From Myxococcota bacterium (GTDB lineage Bacteria; Myxococcota_A; Bradymonadia; UBA7976; UBA1532): DNA of 64,000 bases. Positions within the stretch are counted from its first letter, which is position 1, and each line of letters begins with the position of its first letter. The notes under the pieces are model-generated. The model had not been told where the DNA came from, ran no database searches, and saw only the letters and a program-made list of their open reading frames with translations. The position numbers were made by a program, and so were the translations under genes. The stretch lies in NCBI GenBank assembly GCA_023150895.1, contig JAKLJY010000001.1:62001-126000 (forward strand). Direction: 5' to 3'. Shown here piece after piece: positions 60,753 through 64,000 of the stretch.

Positions 60753-61700
60753 GTGTCCACGGAGTCGACCCCAGCGCAACCGATCGTCGCCCGCATGCGC
60801 TTCGACGATCCGGCGAAGTTCTTGCTCTTCTACGACAAGCAACTCGCGGCGCGCGTCGTCGGACTGCGCCATGCCGAAGCCGTGCCCGACGGAACCCCCG
60901 TGCACCTGACGGTGCATCCGCCCGGTGCCGTCCCTCCGGTCGAACTCGACGGGCGAACCGTCAAGACCCTGCCCCGTGCCGACGGGAGCGTCCGACTCCG
61001 CGTCGCGGTGGAGGCGGCCCCAGGCGTCGTGGACTGGCTCGACGCCTTCGCCGCGGGCCTTCGCGTCGGTCTCGAACGCCCCGAGCCGGAGTCCGATGAG
61101 CCAGCCGAGTCGTTGCTCGCGGAGTCCGTTTTCGGCGACGCCCTGACCCAGAGCATCGACGAGGAGATCCGCAGCCGACTCGCACGGCTCGAGGCCCAAA
61201 CGTACTACCAGATCCTCGACGTGCCGCTGGATGTCGACTCGACGGCGCTGACGTCGACCTACCACGGTCTGACACGACGCTTTCATCCGGACCTCTTCGG
61301 TCAGTCGCCAACCCCCGCCTCTCGCGATGCCGGTCGACTGTACCGCCGAATCAACGAAGCATACGCCGTCCTCAAAGACCCTCGCCGGCGCAGACTCTAC
61401 GACCGCGGCCTCGCCGGGCCGCCCCATACCTGGACGCTGCGCCTGACGGAAGAAGCCGAGCAGCAAGCGCAACGCCAGCGACGCATCCGACGCGGCGATA
61501 CGCCCCTCGGCCAGACGTACTGGAAGATGGCACGCGAAGTCCTCGAGCGGGCCCGCGAGAACGAGGCGAACATTCGGCCGGCGCTGCGCGAGTCGGCGAG
61601 GCTCCTGCGTTCGGCGCTCGCGTTCGAGCCGGAGAACGAGCACTTCCGTCACGCGCTCGACCACGTGACGTACCGGCTGTCCGCCGGCGAAGGCGACTGA
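60753..61700 (+). CDS. J-domain (DnaJ-like) protein
   Basis: 315 residues. The N-terminal 100 residues form a PilZ-like or unassigned beta domain (FDDPAKFLLFYDKQL, VHLTVHPPG). The J domain lies at about 149-212 (TYYQILDVPLDVDSTALTS, then HPD at 178-180, and AYAVLKDPRRRRLYDRGL), the part that stimulates Hsp70 ATPase. The last 100 residues are helical with TPR-like spacing. The lid-less Hsp70 at 37772 is a candidate partner. GTG 60753 has no ribosome site but follows a possible -10 element by 6 bases. Not a classic DnaJ: no Gly/Phe or zinc region. Confidence 0.88.
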   Translation: MSTESTPAQPIVARMRFDDPAKFLLFYDKQLAARVVGLRHAEAVPDGTPVHLTVHPPGAVPPVELDGRTVKTLPRADGSVRLRVAVEAAPGVVDWLDAFAAGLRVGLERPEPESDEPAESLLAESVFGDALTQSIDEEIRSRLARLEAQTYYQILDVPLDVDSTALTSTYHGLTRRFHPDLFGQSPTPASRDAGRLYRRINEAYAVLKDPRRRRLYDRGLAGPPHTWTLRLTEEAEQQAQRQRRIRRGDTPLGQTYWKMAREVLERARENEANIRPALRESARLLRSALAFEPENEHFRHALDHVTYRLSAGEGD

Positions 61701-61718
61701 CGCGCGAAGCGCCGCGGC

Positions 61719-62498
61719 TCAGAAGCGTCCCGAGTACCCGAGCGCCCCGCCACCCGGGATCATGCCCACGTCGATCCGTCCGGCGCCGGCGGCCTCTGCG
61801 TCGGCCCGCCACCAGAGGAAGACGGCGGTCCCCGCCGCGAGCGCCGCCGTCCCGAAGCAGATGTCCGCCACCAGGGCGCGGGATTCGGCCGTGTCCTTGT
61901 GCTTGCTCGCGGTCGAGCGGATCTCGGCGTCCCGGGCCGATTGGGCCTCACCCAAGGCCTGAAACCCCATGACGGCCCCCCCGGCCAGGGCGGCGACTCC
62001 GACGCCGGCGGCAATCCACGGCCACGGGCCCGGCCCGCGCTCGATGGTCTCGACCTCGACGGGTTCCTCCGTCGGGGCGGCCGCGGGGGCCTGCGCCACG
62101 GGCTCCGCACCGAGTTGCCGAACCTTGTGAATCACCGCCGTCTCGTCCGCGGGTTGCGTGGCGAGGTAGGCCCGGTACCATTCGACGGCCCCCGGGATGT
62201 CGCCCATTCGCTCCCGGCTTCGTGCGACGTTGAAGAGCATGTCACGGTGGCGGGTCAGGGCGTGGGCCTTCTGAAACGCCTGGGCCGCCGCTTCGAATCG
62301 ACCCGCCCGGTAGTGGCCGAGGCCATCGAAGAACACCGCTTCCGCCTCATCGAGCGTCTTCTGATCCAGGGCGCCGATCTCTCGGATGTCGGTCAGTTCG
62401 GCGACGTTCGTCGGTCCCGTCGCAGCCGGGGCGGCCATCGCGCCGCTGGAGAAGCACGTGAGCGTGCAGAGGCCGATCAGAAGACGAGTGCGCTTCAT
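61719..62498 (-). CDS. Exported TPR protein with C-terminal membrane segments
   Basis: About 259 residues. A signal peptide (MKRTRLLIGLCTLTCFSSG, cleaved near AMA) is followed by TPR-like helices (AEAVFFDGLGHYRAGRFEAA, HRDMLFNVARSRERMGD), a Pro/Ala/Glu linker (about 140-165), and two membrane helices (WPWIAAGVGVAALAGG and a later FGTAALAAGTAVFLWW) that enclose a charged loop. It matches a common myxobacterial layout of unknown role. ATG 62498 overlaps the stop of the upstream beta-helix gene as ATGA, so the two are coupled. Confidence 0.82.
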   Translation of the reverse strand: MKRTRLLIGLCTLTCFSSGAMAAPAATGPTNVAELTDIREIGALDQKTLDEAEAVFFDGLGHYRAGRFEAAAQAFQKAHALTRHRDMLFNVARSRERMGDIPGAVEWYRAYLATQPADETAVIHKVRQLGAEPVAQAPAAAPTEEPVEVETIERGPGPWPWIAAGVGVAALAGGAVMGFQALGEAQSARDAEIRSTASKHKDTAESRALVADICFGTAALAAGTAVFLWWRADAEAAGAGRIDVGMIPGGGALGYSGRF

Positions 62499-64000
62499 TC
62501 GCAGGACTCCAGAACACCGCACGTCGCGCCGGCTTGCCCGGACCGCCGGCAGCAGCCGACGAGGGCAGACACACCGTCTGCACCCGATGCAGCCGCCTCG
62601 CCGCAGGTCTCACGCTGACCTCCGCCCCCGCCGACCCCGGGGCTGCCCGGGATGAGCGCCAACGCGAGGTCCTCGGGAACGATCGGGTTGCCTTCGCCAT
62701 CCAGGATGATCACCGTCGATTCCGCGACCGTGTAGAGCTGCATGCTGACGGGGTCGCGCCCCGGGGGCGCCACCCGGAAGACCGGGAACGACGGACCGCC
62801 CGCACCGCCACCGGCGTGACCGCCGCAACCGCCCTTGCCGCCGTTCCCGCCATCGCCGCCCGTACCACACGTTGCACAATCGGCGGCGCGCAGGCCCTTC
62901 TGTCCAAAGGCGGCGCCGGCTTCACCTTCGGCGCCGCTCCCGCCGACCCCGCCGTCGCCGCCGGTGGCGCTCCGGATCACGCTGTTGATGAGTGTGACGT
63001 GCCCACCGACGATGAAGAGGCCGAACGATCCGCCGCCCCCGTACGCCCCGTCGCCCCCCTGGCCGCCGCAACCGCCCGCGCCGCCGCCACCGCCACCGCC
63101 CCCTTTGGTCGCGGGCAGGCCGGCCCCCCGACCGCCGCCACCGCCGCCCCCGCCACCGCCCCCCGGCGAACCGTTGCCGGCCGCCTGGGACTGTCGCGGC
63201 TGCCAGACGAGCGGGATCGTGACGCCATTGGAGACGAGATCGAGCACCATGCCCTCGGCGTTGGCAGGTCCCGAGTTGTCGCCGTTCTCACCCGGGACAC
63301 CGGCGCTCCCGTTCCCACCGGGCTGTCCATCCGGGCCGGCCGGCCCGCCGATCCCGTCCGGAGCGGCTGCGGACACGCCGTCACCGCCTGCCGTCGACGT
63401 TCCGTTGCCCGCGGCGGAGCCTGCGCCGTTGCCACCGTCTCCGCCCTCGGTACCGACCGGGCATCCCGGATTCTGACCGCCGGCCCCCCCGACGCCCGGT
63501 TGATTGACCGCGTCGGCATTGGCGCCGCGCGTACCCGGACGAGCGCTCACGGCAGAGCTGCCGTTTCCGCCGTCACGGCCTGCGGCGCCCTGCCCGGCGC
63601 GGACCTCGACTTCACGAAGCGTCAGGTGGGAGCCCCCGTTGATGACGTGAACGCCGATCGAACTCTGCGACGGGTCCGCCGCGTTGGCGGCGGCCACGAC
63701 CACGTTGTCGAGGAGCGTCGCCCGATTGAGGTCCCGATACCGGAGCACGATCGACGGCCCCGTGATGCGGGTCTCGTTCTCCTCACGCGGGGCACGACTC
63801 CAGGCGCGGGTCGCGATGTTGTACCGATACCCACCGTGAATCCTCACCCCCGCCGGGACCACGAGGGTCGCCGGCAGATCGTAAACGCCGGCGTCGAGCA
63901 AGATCGGACGATTGAGCTGGTTCGCCGCGACCCCGACCGCCGCAGTGAGCGTGCGATAGGGATTGTCGATGCTTCCGGTTCCCGGCGGGTCTTCGTTGGG
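62495..64000 (-). CDS. Gly-rich parallel beta-helix protein, 5' end cut by window edge
   Basis: 501 residues are visible and the frame runs to the right edge without a start, so the N-terminus with any signal lies outside. The visible N-terminal part resembles DUF1565/pectin-lyase-fold repeats (NPYRTLTAAVGVAANQLN, then VPAGVRIHGGYRYN and a VVVAAANAADPS strand). The centre is very Gly-rich (runs of 8 to 11 Gly) with short NG and GDGG units, like surface beta-helix proteins. The Cys-rich end (RETCGEAA, VGCCRRSG, GVLESC) suggests disulfides and an extracytoplasmic place. It is coupled to the TPR membrane protein downstream. Confidence 0.8.
   Translation of the reverse strand, partial: PNEDPPGTGSIDNPYRTLTAAVGVAANQLNRPILLDAGVYDLPATLVVPAGVRIHGGYRYNIATRAWSRAPREENETRITGPSIVLRYRDLNRATLLDNVVVAAANAADPSQSSIGVHVINGGSHLTLREVEVRAGQGAAGRDGGNGSSAVSARPGTRGANADAVNQPGVGGAGGQNPGCPVGTEGGDGGNGAGSAAGNGTSTAGGDGVSAAAPDGIGGPAGPDGQPGGNGSAGVPGENGDNSGPANAEGMVLDLVSNGVTIPLVWQPRQSQAAGNGSPGGGGGGGGGGGRGAGLPATKGGGGGGGGAGGCGGQGGDGAYGGGGSFGLFIVGGHVTLINSVIRSATGGDGGVGGSGAEGEAGAAFGQKGLRAADCATCGTGGDGGNGGKGGCGGHAGGGAGGPSFPVFRVAPPGRDPVSMQLYTVAESTVIILDGEGNPIVPEDLALALIPGSPGVGGGGGQRETCGEAAASGADGVSALVGCCRRSGQAGATCGVLESCE

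Noticed and set aside
1-64000. CRISPR arrays, insertion sequences, prophage genes, rRNA genes
   Set aside because: No regularly spaced direct repeats, transposase or integrase motifs, terminal inverted repeats or rRNA-like stretches were seen.

Overview
This is a very GC-rich bacterial chromosome segment from a Gram-negative organism, most likely a member of the Myxococcota (myxobacteria and relatives). The reasons are the many surface lipoproteins (Kelch, PKD, CARDB and PPC repeats), very large TPR proteins, a DUF2330 protein, a secreted metalloprotease with Cys-rich DADC repeats and a MYXO-CTERM-like tail, a Tgl/PilF-like lipoprotein and lipid A genes. Starts are often GTG, sometimes TTG. 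At least fourteen gene junctions overlap by four bases (ATGA, GTGA or TTGA), so operons are tightly coupled. I saw no rRNA, CRISPR array, insertion sequence or prophage, and no gene-free stretch longer than about 300 bases.

Left part (1-23 kb). A thiolase cut by the left edge is followed by a Kelch lipoprotein. A coupled three-gene operon encodes a 1352-residue PKD/CARDB/PPC lipoprotein, a metallophosphoesterase and a small membrane-anchored protein. Next come an unknown membrane protein (TTG start), an 825-residue unknown protein, a periplasmic cyclophilin, a coupled operon (Tgl/PilF-like TPR lipoprotein, RodZ-like protein, RecO), a LolC/E permease, a glycosidase-like lipoprotein with degenerate active-site positions, an unknown exported protein, and a coupled operon (small exported protein, ATPase-TPR protein, DUF2330 protein).

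Middle (23-44 kb). Two coupled giant TPR proteins (2203 and 1788 residues) are read from a near-consensus promoter and appear to share a C-terminal domain. They are followed by the secreted protease, a stand-alone receiver protein, a tRNA-Leu(CAG) with its own promoter and terminator, an Hsp70 without the lid, two polyprenol-linked sugar transferases, LpxB with a Gfo/Idh oxidoreductase, and a lipid kinase.

Right part (44-64 kb). Mostly housekeeping: DUF507, RNase III, MnmA, a cysteine desulfurase, a hybrid histidine kinase, CCA transferase, a double-receiver regulator, a TPR lipoprotein, an LpxL-like acyltransferase, LpxK, a GAF protein, the major sigma factor, a DUF374 acyltransferase and an MsbA-like ABC exporter. 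It ends with a J-domain protein, a TPR membrane protein and a Gly-rich beta-helix protein cut by the right edge.

Two functional themes recur. One is outer-membrane and lipid A assembly, with the usual lipid A cluster split into three pieces. The other is tRNA maturation: MnmA, cysteine desulfurase, CCA transferase and RNase III sit in the same part of the window as a tRNA that lacks an encoded CCA.
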